From the NCBI RefSeq assembly GCF_003369915.1, contig NC_046676.1, forward strand, positions 11,576,001-11,640,000: DNA of 64,000 nt, written 5' to 3'. Source of the stretch: Drosophila miranda (Eukaryota; Arthropoda; Insecta; Diptera; Drosophilidae). Below, one piece after another: positions 11,901 to 26,300 of the stretch (position 1 is its first letter; every line of letters starts with the position of its first letter). The notes under the pieces are model-generated. The model made no database searches and was not told the origin of the DNA. It was given only the letters and a program-made list of their open reading frames with translations. Both the position numbers and the translations under genes were made by a program.

Positions 11901-14289
11901 ATGCCGGAGTGAGTGTCGTTAATGCTTAATGCTTGTTTCACACGCAGACGCATTTCCGCATCGATGTAATGTCGCGGGACATCAGCCTGAGCTCGGTGCG
12001 CTGCCATGTGGTGCCGCCTTCCGGCCAGCCCGGTCAGACGGTGCGCCCGAATGCCCATGGCGAAGGAGTCTACGTGCCGGAACGGTACGGCATGCACGAA
12101 ATCGTGGTGGAGATTGGCGAGGACAGCCTGGGGGGCCACTTCTTCCGCGTCCTGCCCCGCCAGCTGCAGGTGGCCCCGCCCGGCATGGCCCCCTGTGCCC
12201 TGGGCAGCCTCGTCGAAGTGCTGGTCAATGCCACGGGAGCGCCCAAAACGGAGGACATCCTCGTTACAGCCGTCTCCCCCACGGGCATCTCCCACAACTG
12301 TCCGCTGAAGAAGATCGACGAGGGACACAGTGCCATATTTAAGCCGGATGAGGCTGGCATCTGGGAGATAGCCATCACCTACCAGGGCAGGCACATCCAG
12401 GGCGGACCCTTCACCTGCGCGGTGTTCGATGCCTCCGGCGTTTCCGTTCACGGCCTCGATGGAGCCATGCCCCTGCGTGCCCACACCTTCGAGGTGGATG
12501 CCCGCGGCGTGGGCGTCTCCGGCGAACTGCACGTGGACATTGTCCACGACAAGCATTCGCTGGTGTGTTCCGTGGAGAAGATCGTCGAGAACAAGTACCG
12601 AGTGACCTTTATGCCGCGCCAGAATGGCAAGTACCGCGTCTACATCTACTTCAATGGCTACGATGTCAAGGGATCGCCCTTCATGTGAGTGTATTGCATA
12701 CCAGAAGCATATAGAACGATTTACAAGGTGGATTTTAATCACAGCATGCGCGTGGGCACCAAGGGACGATCGGGGAAGACGCGCAGCAGCCCGCTGCACG
12801 AGAGCAAGCACCGCTCGGAGAGTCCATCGATGCATTTCATCTCGACGACGAATGCACGGCACAACGACTACCGCAACGCTTCCTTGTCGCGCCACAATAC
12901 GGCCGAGCGGACCAACAGCTACTCGCCGCAGTACTCGCCCAAGCTGGACACAACAGACTACCACAGCTCCAGCTCCAGGTACTATAAGCGGGAGAGCGAG
13001 GTAAGTGAACGAGTGAGATGCATGCGGAGACGAGAATGCATGCGGCACGGGCTTTGTGGCTAACGCTTCCCTGGCACACCTCATCGAAATTGAATGATTT
13101 GGCTAACCCACGACTAACACTAAACCCTTGTCCCACCCCGAACACACACTGAAAATTACATTCGACAGGAGAACCACACATCCACACCTCCGCCCCCCCC
13201 GATCAGCGGTTCACCGACGGTGAAGTACCTGAACTCAGCGGACCTCTACACGGAGAGCCCCACTGGCGGGCGTCGCGACTCGAAGACCTCCAACAGCAGC
13301 TCCATCAAGAACGATTACTACTACGACAAGGAGAACGAGCTGTACAGCCAGCGGCGCGGGGCGGCCAAGCCCAAGCTGACGCCTCCGCGTGAAGAGCGCG
13401 AGAGCCAGAGCAGCAGCAGCAACAGCTACCAGCAGCGACACCAGCAGCTGACCAGCACAATGACCAGCTCGCTTAGCCCAATACCTAGTCCCACACTAAA
13501 TGTAACTAAATTTTGTTTGTTTCCTTTTGCAATCCCAAAAACCAAAACCCAAAATCCGACGACCGGGAAAATGTCTATTGCCAGCTATGTGTTAAACCAC
13601 TGTTCAGAATGTCCACTTATCTCCGTGCTCTGCTCCCTCCTCCCACAGACACGGTCCAGCGAGATGCACACCCAAAGTCCGCTGACCATCAAGACATCGA
13701 ATCAGTTTGAGAGCTCCACGCGCAACCTCAGCGGCAGCCCCCGGCACGCCTCCGTTTCGCCTGTGCAGCGCTACTCTCCGAATAGCGCCTACATCACGAC
13801 GGCCACACATCGCATGGGCAGTCCGGTGACCAGCACTTTGAACAAGGTGGATAACCTCTTGCGAATGTCAGATCCTCTGATTAATCCCCCGTTTCGACAA
13901 CTCTCCCTAGAATGGCTATGAGACAACGCGAACCGTGGAGAAGTCCAGCTCCTCGACTTACAAGTCATCCTCGAACTACGTCACGGACTCCAATGTGCGG
14001 GCAAGTCCCTCGCTCTATGGTACAGCGGAAAGACTACGTCGTACTGGCTCCCCGGAGCCGCGCATCGATCACTCCTCCAACGTGAGGGTGTCCTCCATGA
14101 AGCCGGCATCGGCCAGGCGCGACAGCTGGGACGTGATCAACAAGACGAAGCACATGCTCTCTCACAATTCGCTCGAATCGCTGGCGAACATGACCGAGAC
14201 GCAGCTAAACACTGAACTCCAATACAATCGCCCAGATCTGGACCACGAGACGCACCGGAACACGCAATACAACAAATTCGCCTTACACA

Positions 14290-14320
<31 letters not shown>

Positions 14321-17300
14321 ACAGTCGGATTACCGTCGTGACTCGCCCGACAATGCAGAGCGCTATAAGTAAGCAACCATTTAAGAGATCCAACTGGCAT
14401 CCTTAATCAACGTCGTATCAATCTGTTGCAGACCCAGTGCCATCACAGTCAAGTCACACTCGAACAACACGTACACGGACAAGTCTGGCGGCTACACAAA
14501 GACCGTCAAGGAGTCCAGCGAACATGTGGTCACCGAGAGCAATGGACATGGTCCCTTGCCTTCTCCCGGCTATGGCTACAGTTCGTTGTCGAGATTTCGG
14601 CCCATAGACGGCAATGCGACTGGTGCTAGGGCCATACGAGTGCAGGATATACCAAATGGCTCCATTGGCCGGCCCGTTGAGTTCGAGATCGACGGATCGA
14701 AGGCCGGCTCTGGCAACCTGGAGATTCTGGTCAACGGCGGACGTGTCACCTCCTCGGTGCGCTCGCTGGGCGGACAAAGATTCATTGCCAGTTTCACACC
14801 GCACGAGCATGGAACGCACACTGTGCAGATCACCTTCAATGGCGAAACGGTTTCAGGTCAGTTTTAATTTTAAGAATTCGACAAGCTGTGGGCGGATTGT
14901 CTATATTTGTAGCTATAAGTAACCACAGGTTTGGATTTGGAAATTGAGTGGTAGAATGCGGAAGGGGAGGGGATTATATTCTTAAGCACAGCTCTCTAAG
15001 GCACCAATAGATTTGATTTTGTAATTGTGTGTCAGCCTAAAAGTAGTCCCACAATTTTCATAACTCAGCAAATGTATTCACCTCTATGCAGAGCCATATC
15101 GGTGATATCGGGAGAGAATAAAAGCCTCTCCCTCGCTCACTCTCTTTAGACCTGACTGTAACTCTCGATCGCTGGAACTGCTCTCACCTGTGCTCACCTG
15201 CCGTGATCGTTCGGTGCTTTACGCTCTGCCGCGCTCAGCGAATGCTTGGCTCCTACCTGCTCGACGGGTTTCGAACGGATGCTCACTGGCGGTGGCTGGT
15301 GGCTGATGGCGCTCCGTTCCAGAGTCGCGTTGGCAGTCACAGCTCGCGTTTGAAACGAATCTGACACGTCGGCGGCGCAGTTAACCACGATCGGATCGTA
15401 TCGCATCGCATCGCATCGCAACGCAGTGAAGCTAAAATTGGCAAGAAACGCATGGAAACACTGACTGACGGCTGAGAGCCTCAGAAAAATGTGAAGAACT
15501 GTTTGTTAGGCTCAAAATAAAAACCGAAAACATAAGCAAACCGACAAAAGAAACAACAGTTGGCCGAGAGAAGAACAGAGTGGATTGTTTCTGGAATGTG
15601 TAGCGAATCGAAAAGATTCCGTGTGAGATTTCTAAGCCAAAGAAATATGCTAATATCAAATGCGGACGTCTCCGCTGCCACTCCACTCTCTGTTTTTGGG
15701 GTCTCTCGTTTTGTGTGGGGCGCTACTGCCAGGGCGAACGAAAACCAGTTTAATGAACCTTTAAGCTTAGGCATTCCAAGCGGGGCGCGGATTGGGGATT
15801 CGGTTTGACTGCCTGCCTGCCTGGCTGCCAGCCTGCCTGCCTGCGTTTTGCCTAGGCCAAATCAATAATGCGAAGAAAACTGTCTCCCCGAGTGCAATTT
15901 ATCTGCGATGACAAAGGGGCAGCCATTTTGTTTCGCTCTTGCCACAAGCGACTGCCAGTGCCACTGCAACTGCAACTTGAGCTGCGGCTAGTTGCTGCTG
16001 TCAAAGGCGCAGATACATTTTTTTTTGCTGTGCTCGTGCTCGTACCCGTACCAGTATGTGGTTCAAGGCGCACTTGTTGCATGCCTCAGTTGTGTATATC
16101 TCGCTGCAAGCGGAAATCAAAGTCGAGCGCTCTAAGGGAAGTGCGGACCAAGCGGTTGTTTTCCTTCGGCCACAGCCGAAACCCGTTGGGATAGGTTGTC
16201 AGCCAGGTATGCGGAGGAGGGCGCGACAGGTATGCGAGAGATCCGAGAGATCCCTCCGGAGATTGCAATTTCTTGGCCACGTCGGCCACTTTCCACTGAC
16301 TTGAGCACACGAATATATACATACATACATACTATGTATATATATTTTCGTTTTCGTTTGGTTATGTTTCGTTCCGTTTCTTTATTTTTTCTGTTTCGTG
16401 AGTTTATGCTAACAATGAGCGGCCACACCTCTCTCTCCAGCTCTCCCCGCTCTAATGGGGCAGGCTTTTACCCCAGCGCTTATGGCCATTTCCGCTCCCT
16501 CTCGGCCAACATATTGGCACACATTCCCACTTCCAGAGCTCTCGACTCTTTAGGATTTTTACGAGCGGCAGCCAAAGTGAAACCGCTGCCTGTCTGAGTC
16601 GCGCATAATTTAATAACGAAAATTGTCGAAAACGCTGAAAGTACAACAGCGGCATTAACTGGTTTTTGTTTTCGTCAACGTCTCTGTGGCCCCCCCGCAC
16701 CGCCCGCCACGCAGCAGAGCTTGGAGTCCGATTATCGCGATAAATATATTAAAAATAATAAAGTTAAAGCAATTAAATCGTTCGCCGGTTGTAGAAAAAC
16801 GCGATTAAAACGTGCGCCGAATCGTGATCGTGCCGCGATGCCACTTTGTGCATCGCTCCGCAGATTCTTAAAAATGTTTTTCGCTTAATCGTTGTGTTTT
16901 TTCTCTTGTTGAAATTCTGATTGCAGCGCCTATAACATAAAGAAATACGCAGTGCTCGCGTATACTATAAATAAATCATTTACAACTCGCTGACATATTC
17001 GCTACACACAAAATTCATTTCCAACTCTTTCAAGTTCAGACGTGCCGCCAACGATTGTGATTTGATTTACTAAAAGAAAAAGGTCTGCCGCACGCGTTTT
17101 CAGACCCCGATTCCGATTCGAATTCCAATTCCAATTCCGATTCGCCGCTACAATCTTGCACTGTCGACAGCAGCCACAATCCAGCACAAGAACCAGCCAC
17201 AAAAACGTAAATCTTCTTTTGTAACACACGAAAAATATTTCAGTTTAACGGTCAGCCAGAGTCAGGCTCCGGCGACAGCTGCAGGCCATCTAACGGGCTT

Positions 17301-20300
17301 CTGCAGCCAGTCACGTAACCGAAGTCAGAGCCAGACCCGCAAACCAGAGACAGCCCCGCGTATACGTATGCATATGCAGATTGAATAACTACGTTCGAAT
17401 CTAGCTGCACTTGTTCTCTGGCCGAGAGGCCACTGCCACTGCCACAACTCAGCGTAGCGATTAGCACTCGGTCCGGGAAACCGGCCAGCAGAGCGAGCAC
17501 ACGGCCTGAGGAGAACCAGCTGTGGGTTAGTCGGTTGTCGGATGCTCTTGCATTTGCCTAGAACGAGGAGGGAACTGGCTGAAAAGCAGCATGCAGCCAG
17601 CCAGAGTAAAGTGAATCTAATTAACGAGCAGGCAAACTCTTACTTGCTGCGCTGTTAGCTTTTCTACACTGACAGAAGAACATATGTACCTTCAGTTATA
17701 CCATAAAGCTCCTGGGAGCGTTCAGAGCACCCCAATTCATACCATTTCGATTGGTTGATGGTTAATTTTCCCTCAGTGTAGATGTGGCGGTCGCCTAACT
17801 GTAAGTTTTTGCATAGCCCCCCAGCTTTGAATAGAGTTATGTGTATGCGATAACTGATTAATGATGGCCCCGATTGCGAGAATAGTCGCAACAGTAAAGC
17901 AGAAACTATTCAAGCCAAAGTGCTAAAAGCAAAGAGAAGAGGAACTCTATTTTTGCAGTTTCTTTTTGGTTGGGCAAACAGAAGTTGTAAAAGTTTCCCA
18001 GGGAGAGCCAGAGACAAATCCTAAGTTAAACGATTTGCGCAAGCCATGGGCTAGCCAGCCCCAAAAGCCCCAACAGCCCCAACAGCAGGGGGGAATTCGA
18101 GTCCAAGCGAGTTTTGAGCTACGAGTATGACAACGCAACAGTTTGATTTTTTTTCCATCGAACTGACGCCTGACCGTTGTGGCAATTTTCATGGAAAGCC
18201 ATAAAAAAAAGTGGCTGCAGCAGCGGACTGCAAACGACTGCGCTAAAAGGAAAAGTGCAACAATTGCAAAAAGAGAAATGCAAGGAAAGTTGCAGAAACA
18301 AAAGTAAATTTGAGCGCTCGGCAGCAAACAAAACTGAGGCGGCATCATCTCGGCCTCCGTGTCCAATGAAAATGGCTCCCAGCTGTGAGATCTCGCGGGG
18401 CATACGGAGCACCTCTCTGGAGTGGCAGTAAACAAACAAACATTTAACGAGCCAACTGGCCATCGGCAATCTCCACCGCCAGCCCACCGGCGCAAATTGG
18501 GGCTCCTCCAACTATTTAATGAGGCTTGAATCGAGCTTGCCAGCTGAATGTTGTGAAACATTCCTGAGCTAGCTTTGGCAAATTATGTCGCATCGACTCT
18601 TGAGCTCTTGAGAGCTGATTGTATAAAGAGCTGACTGCCTGCCTGCTTGCCTGCTGCCTGCTGCCTTCCTGCCTTCCTGTCCCACCTGCAACACAGATAC
18701 ACAGACACAGACACGCAGCTTATGATACAGATACGCACTTGTCGTTTGCAGCGAGGCGGCGCAAATGGAGATTGCGACAATTATAATGAGCGGCAGCGAG
18801 AAACAATGCAAAGTCTCAGCGGAAGCCAACCAAGATATGCGAGGGGTACATGAGCAGTTCAAGAGATAAATAGATAGATAGAGAGAGACATAGTCTATGT
18901 GATTTGCATTTCCTCCATCTTCCAGATTGCACTAGATTGCAAATGATTGTAGTACTTGTAGTTAAGCTCTATCGAAACCATTCCAATCTCATCAAAAGTG
19001 CAGGTGCATCGACTCTCTTTGTGGGTCAACTATCATTGTTTAGCATTGACCTTATTAGCTCTTTAAATTAAAAATAATTTTGGTATTTCTATCATTATTC
19101 ATGATCATCATTATCTGTGTCGATTGCAGGTTCACCGTGGCACGCTGAAATCATGTCCTCACCCGGCCTAACCGCTCTGGGCGAATCCACACGCCTTGTG
19201 CCCGCCAATACGCCGGCGGTTTTTGAGATACTGCCGCCTCCTGGACAAAGCCTGAGCAAGGGCGAGTGCGTGGCAACGGTTTTGACTCCCAACAAGTCAA
19301 AGCTGAACGCCAGAGTCACCCATGAGGCGGCAAATGGTGCTGCACGCATCGAGTTCGTCCCCACGGAAGTGGGAACGCACGTCATCGATGCGTCCATCAA
19401 TGGCACGAAGATAGCTGGTGGCCCTCTGATCGCCAAGGTCTACGACTCCAGTCTGATCCAAGTGACCGAAGTAAATGGCGGAGTGGTCGGCCAGCCGTGC
19501 CAGTTCCGCGTGGACGCGAGTGCCGCGGGCGAGGGACAGCTGGAGATATCCATCAATGAGGGTGAAGTCCCCAATCATGTCCAGGTGGTGGGCGGCGGTC
19601 GCTGCCTGGTCTCTTTCACGCCGGAGCAGGCCAAGTCCCACCTGATAGACATAAAGTTCAATGGCGAAACGGTGCGCGGCTGTCCCTTCGTCTGCGCCGT
19701 GGCGGACACCTCTCGCGTCCTGCTCAATCTCTCCAACCTGGAGCTGATCCCCGTCAACCGGCCCTCCTCCTTCCACATAACCGTCAGCGGAGGCGGGGCC
19801 GCCGAGCTGGCCGTCAGCGTGCGCGGTCCCCTCGGGGAGTTGCCCGTTCGTGTCACGGGAGATATCCATGCCGGATTTACGGCCGAATTTACGCCCACCA
19901 GCGTCGGCGGGCACTCGATAAATGTGGAGTACAATGGCTTCGCCGTCCAGGGCACACCCTTCCTGGCCAAGTCGTACGACGCCAGCAAGGTGGTCGTGGG
20001 CAGCGTCTCCCGCGGCACAATGGGTCGACCCGTGCAGTTTACTGTCGATGCGGGCGATGCCGGTGAGGGCAACTTGGAGATAACCATTTCGGCCAAGGGA
20101 CAGAACATTCCCACGCAGGTGCATCCGCAGGGCAGTGCAAGGTGAGCGGAGAACTGGATGCATATTCCCCATGGTACAGCCACTTACAGTTGATTTCTTT
20201 CTCTTTTGGCAGATTCTCCGTTTCGTTTGTGCCCACCGAGTCGTGCGAGCATACGATTAACGTGTCCTTCAACAAAATGCCCGTCCCCGGGTGCCCCATA

Positions 20301-23300
20301 ACGGTCAGCATCAGCGGGGGCGTGGCCGGGCCCCAAGTGTCGCTCGGCGGACCCGGACCCGTGCATCAGACCAATTCTTTTGTAATCAATCACAATGGCG
20401 GCCGTTTGGAAGACATTGAGGTCAATGTGGAAGGTATGTAAGCCGGTGGCCAGTGATTGCTGTGCTGTCGCTCCCCCGCTCTCTCTCTCTCGCTCGATCT
20501 AACCACCATCATGAGCTGTGTCGTGTCCCCATCCCAAGGTCCACCACTCATTGCCTTCTATATGTGTTCGCCGCATTGGTTTAGTCTAGTCCTAAGATCC
20601 GTAATTTAATTGCTCGGTTGCTAAATGTTTTGTGTCGGCCAAAGCGTATTATTCGTATTCGATTGGATTCAATTTGCATACATCTCACGCAACTGTAACT
20701 GTAACTGTACATGTATCTGTGTCTCGTATCTGTATCTTGTATCTGGTATCTGTACTCGCATCGCACAACTTTCTCATACAACAGCACATTTTCCACAAAC
20801 ACGCGCACGCACAAAGCCCCTGACCCCAACCCGCTCTCTCTATCTTTCTCTCATCGTGCCTCATGCTGCACTTTGTATGAGCGGAAACTGTTGTGGAAAC
20901 TCTCATGCATGCCTCCACCTCCAACTCCTCCCCACCTGTAGTAACTGTGTTGTGGGTTCTGTGGGGAAGGCTAGGGTGCTGCAGTCCCATTTAGAGAGTG
21001 AATTTATGAGATACTCGTATATCCGTAGTAGTTCCCTGTAGTGTGTGTAATTATGCGACACATTTATCATTCGCTTACTCGTAGTGGTCGCTCTGGGTCT
21101 TGCTCTTGGTCTGGGATTGTCCGCAGTATTTGTCGGGTTCGACGAGTAGTGGAACCAGGTCCCTCTCCCATTCAGATACCATTCAGATGCTACTTTAGTT
21201 TGATCGTATTCCTGTGTGTAACTTGTGTCTGTGTGTATGTGCTTTGTTCGTAATCTTACGGTCTTGTTGTAATAATGTTGCTCACTTTTATATCTGTATT
21301 ATATTTCAGGACGGCGAAATCTTTTGTACTAGACTATACATATATATATATATATACATATATGCATATACTTTTTTTTTATTATCTATACTATACAATG
21401 CGAGAGCTCCCTCAATGCTCTCCGCCCCCTAATATATACATTCCGTTTACCAGGTGTATATATACTTACTATTTCGCTAACAGTCCGAACCACAAATAAC
21501 CCCAAAGAGTGTCCTGTCGAATGAAACTCTATGGCAATACCAATACCAATATACCCCACAATACATTAACACAATGAAGTATTTACTAATGTCCGATTGT
21601 ATACTAATCCGTTCCATACTGATACTGATTATACACTGTAGCATTACTCGGATCTAAATAAAAACTGGTTTCAATCAAACGTACGCCCATTAGGTTGTGT
21701 ATACCCAGCAGGGACTCTCTTAGTTTACACTGTATAAAGATGTATATATGAAATCTTTATCCTATTCTTTATAGTGTCTCTGACCCATGCCATCTGTCAG
21801 TCTACTAACCCTTTCTAGCACAATCTTTAAACGACTAACTGCACTCCCCAGTAAATGACTCAAATGACTCGAAACACAACTAACCCAAAGCAGACCCTAC
21901 ACTTTCAGACATTTGAAAGTTTCAATCCAATTAATTCCATTACTAATTGTGTGAACATTTTTCCAAATTTTTCGCTTCGTTCGCGATTGAAAAATCCGAA
22001 CAAACACTAACCAACACACACATTCGACCAAACAAAATCGTTGCCCAATTACTGAATTTCAACAAAACAAACAAACAAACGAAATCAATCTCAAAACTCG
22101 TTTCCGGCCGCGTCGAAATCGAAAATCAAAATCGAAATAATCATTAATCAATACTAAAAATGAATACGAAATGAAACCAAAAAAAAAAATGAAAATCAGG
22201 ACCTGCTGGCCAGTCAGTTCCTGCCCAGGTACATCAGTCCGCTGAGGGCGTCTTCAAGGCCGAGTTTGTGCCCCGCGTCGTGGGCGAGCATCGCGTCAAT
22301 GTCACGGTCAATGGATTGGCCACCGCCGGTAGTCCCTATGCAGCGAAGGTATGCACTCCAGACACAATCTGGAAGTGAGAATTATTTAAATCGTTTACTT
22401 ATTCCAGGTCTACGATGTCAGCGCCATCAAGGTGAAGAATGTAAGCAGTGGAACAGTCGGCAAGCCCGTCACCTTTCTGGTGGAGACCTCCCAGGCGGGT
22501 CCCGGAAATTTGGAGGTGACTGTGAATGGCGGCCGAGTACCGACCTCGGCTCAGGCCCAAGGACAGCACACCTATGCAATTAGTTTCACGCCCCGTGAGG
22601 CCGAAAGCCACACCGTGGAGCTGCGGTTCAACAGCCAGGATGTGCCTGGGTCTCCGTTCACCTGCCGCGTGGCCGCCGCAGCTCGCATCCAATCCCCAGA
22701 GACGATGGACAAGGTGAGCGTTGGAAGGCTCTTCGAATTTGTGGTGGAATCGGACACCAAACCCACCGTTGAAGTGCTGGGACCCGCCCGACGCAGTGTT
22801 CCAGTCAAGATCGACCCCTTGGGCTCCTCCGCCCTGGGCTACAACGTGAAGTTCGAGCCCATGGAAGTGGGCGATCATTCGGTGGAGGTTCGCCTGCCCG
22901 GCGGTGGCCATGTTGAAGGAAGCCCCTTCCTCTTGAAGGCCTATTCTGCGGAAAAGGTGATTGTCACGGACATCCGAGCCGGTGTGGTCAACAAGAGCGT
23001 CAGCTTTGGAATCAATGCCTCCCAGGCGGGAGCTGGCAATCTGGAGATCATTGTGGCCGTCAATGGCAAGAATGTACCCAACTTTGTCCAATCCGAGGGC
23101 AATGCTCGCTTCAAGGTGAACTTCAAGCCAACGGAGGCGGCTTCCCACTCGCTCTCGGTACGCTTCAATGGCCATCCCGTGCCGGGATCGCCCTTCAGCT
23201 GCCACATTGCAGCTGCGGCCGCTTCGCCATCTATGGGACTACCGCGTGCCATGGCTATGGGAGAGTGCCTCAAGCAGGCGGCCGTCAAGATGGACAACAC

Positions 23301-26300
23301 CTTCGAGCTGGAAGGCTTCGAGGGAGTGGAGCCACAGATCTTTGTCACCTCTCCATCGGGTGACAACGAACATTGCCAGATGAGCCAGCACGATGGTGGC
23401 AGCTACTCCGCCTCCTTCCGGCCCAGCACTGTGGGTCGTCACCTGATCAGCGTGACCGCGAATGACCAGCACATCAACGGTTCGCCCTTCAGCTGCAATG
23501 TCTTCGATGTTTCGCGTGTCAGCATTAGCGGACTGGAGCAGCAGTATGGTCCGGCCACACTGGGAGTACCTGTGACATTCAGTGTGGATGCAGCCGGAGC
23601 TGGCGAGGGCACCTTGGAGCTGGTAGTCTCCACCGACAGCAGCACAGTCAAGGCCGAGGTGGTGGCCTGTGCCCGAGGCCTGTACGACGTGACATTTGTG
23701 CCACAGAGCACGGAGCCGCACTACGTGAACATCACCTTCAACGAGGTGGCCGTCGATGGCAGTCCCTTCCGCGTGGACATCCAGCAGCACACGCAGCACA
23801 TACAGATTGGCAGCCTGGCCGCCATTGACTTCCCAGCCGATGATCAGATCGTGGAGATCATATCCCCCGATCAGAAGTCCGTGCCGTACACAATCAATCG
23901 ACAGACGGCAGAGTTCCGCACCCATGTGACTGGAAACTACACGCTGCGCTTCATCGATCGGGAGACGCGTCAGCACATTGGATCGCGCACCCTCTGCGCC
24001 TTCGATCCAATGCTCGTCAAGATCACAGAAGTGGGGGAGGCATTCTGCCATCGCCCGGCCAGCATTGGCGTCTCCCTGAACGAGGCCGGTCAAGGGGACC
24101 TTTCTGCCCTTGTCCGTTGCGGAGCGACCGAAGTCCCACACACCATCCGCGGACCCAACAAGGCCGGCGTCTATGAGATCGTCTATCAGCCAACCCGTGT
24201 GGCTCCCCACAAGATCAGCATCCTCTTCAACGACGTACCAATCTCGTTAAAGCCCCTGGAAATCAACGTGCTGCCGGCCAGTGCCGGGAAGGAGATCAGC
24301 GTCAGCGGTTTGGGTCTCTACCAGGCGAGAGTGGGCAAGACCACGTCCTTTGCTATTGATACCGTGAAGAGGCCGGCGAGGGAGTTCGATGTGGTGGTGT
24401 CGGGCCCAGGAGGACAGGCGCTGCCCGTCCGCTGCTACCAGACCAAGAACGGACATCTTCAGGCGGAATTCAGCATCAACAAGCCGGGCCAATGCGTGAT
24501 TGGTGAGTACTAAAGATCAATTTGTGACATTTCAGTTCCTTACTAATCTCATGTTTCGCAGAGGTACTTCATCAATCAAAGCCGCTGCCAGGCAGTCCCT
24601 TCACCTGTGAGTCCTTCGACAGCAGCAAGGTCAGCATCCAAGGCGTCACCAAGGAATCACTAGCACTGCACAGCCCCAACAGCTTCACCGTGCGCACGGA
24701 CAATGCCGGAACAGCCGAGCTGGAGGCGTTCGCCATCTCGCCCAGCAACCAGAGCCTGCCCGTGCTCATTAACGAGCAGTCGGAAGGCCTATACAACGTG
24801 GAGTTTGTGCCCTCCCAGCCAGGAAACTACAAGCTCACGCTGATGTACGGCGGGGAGACGATTCCCAGTTCGCCCCTGAACTTTACCGCCTCGGCCAGTG
24901 GCATGAGGAACGATGCCAGGGCAGCTGGTCATGGGTTGGAGGTGTGTCATCGGAACAAGGAGGCTTCGTTTGTGGTCTACTGTCCCATTGCTCCGAATGT
25001 GCAGATCGAACGACTGGACGAGTATGGAGAACGCATTGAGCCAAAGATCAAGGCTTTGGGCAATAACGAGTGGCGCATCTCCTACGTAATCCTCTCGGTT
25101 GGCAAATACGAGATCCGAGCCAGCTGCCCCAATCGAGGCAGCCTGCCCGGTTCGCCCTGGCACATCTCCTGCGTGGAGTCCAACAAGGTCACGCCAGTGG
25201 GTGGCTGGGGCACGCTGGTTGACCATGACGGACGGTTGATTCTACCCGCCCGCATCATTTTCGAGGTGGATAATGCGGGACCTGGCAAGCTGGTCTGCAG
25301 CATCGATGGTATCGAGATACCCGTGGACCAGATGTCTGATGGAAAGATGTGCCTCAACATCACTGGAGAGAATCTGGCTGCGGGGGAGCACGATCTGGAC
25401 CTGACCTGGAGCGGACTGACCATCACCCAATGTCCGAGAAGCGCCTTTGTCACAGGACAACAAGCTGCGGATAAGGTTCAGCTGATGGGCCGTGGTCTGG
25501 CAGCGGCACAGGCAGGCGAGGCGGCTCACTTCACTATCGATGCCTCGAATGCGCCGGCTGGCAGGCCAGAGGTAGTCCTATGCACCAGCCAGGACAACAC
25601 ATCGCTGGCCGTCAGCCTGGCGCAGCCCCGTCCCAGCGAAAACATATGGCTGGCCTCGTACACGCCGCAGAAGTCGACCACGGGCACACTTACTCTATCC
25701 GTTAAGTGGAACGGCCGATTGGTCAAGGGCTGTCCGCTCACAGTGGCTGTGGGCTCCTCCATGGATGCCTCCAAGGTGATTGCTTCCGGCGAGGGCCTGC
25801 GCCACGGTATTGTAGGCAAGGATATCAAGTCGTGGATTGACACCAGGCGAGCAGGTCCTGGCGAACTAACCGCCCACTGTGCCGGTGTCCGCAAGGTGGC
25901 CTACTGCGAGCTCTACGACCACGGAGATGCCACATTCACCCTGAACATCAAGCCGCAGGAACCGGGTCGTCATCTGCTGACCATCAAGTATGGCGGGCAA
26001 AATGTGCCCGGCTCTCCATTTGCTTTAAAAGTGGCCGGAGCACCAGACGCCAGCAAGGTTAGTTGGGAAAATCATATTGACTATGTACACAGATATACTC
26101 ATGGCTCTTCTCCTCCGTAGGTTCGCGTTTATGGCCCGGGCATAGAGCACGGTGTACTGGCCACCTTCCAGTCCCGTTTCATCTGCGACACACGTGGCGC
26201 CGGAGCAGGACAGCTGACAGTTCGCGTACGCGGTCCCAAGGGCGCCTTCCGCGTGGAAATGCAGCGCGAGAGCCAAAAAGATCGCACCATCCTGTGCAAG

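Noticed and set aside
11840..13084. 414-codon minus-strand ORF
   Set aside because: Antisense of well-supported jitterbug exons. GC-rich third positions on the coding strand suppress stops on the opposite strand, and it crosses jitterbug introns without any splice logic of its own.
15868..18561. Multiple ORFs of 80-200 codons in the large jitterbug intron
   Set aside because: They overlap on both strands, have simple-sequence composition and none is phase-compatible with splicing between exons ending 14856 and starting 19130.
19297..20183. Antisense ORFs of 200-290 codons opposite the jitterbug rod
   Set aside because: Shadows of the coding strand; no start context or homology seen.
22399..24210. 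Long minus-strand ORFs (22399-23205 and 23239-24210)
   Set aside because: They mirror the large filamin-repeat exon. No domain is recognisable, and their ends coincide with nothing functional.
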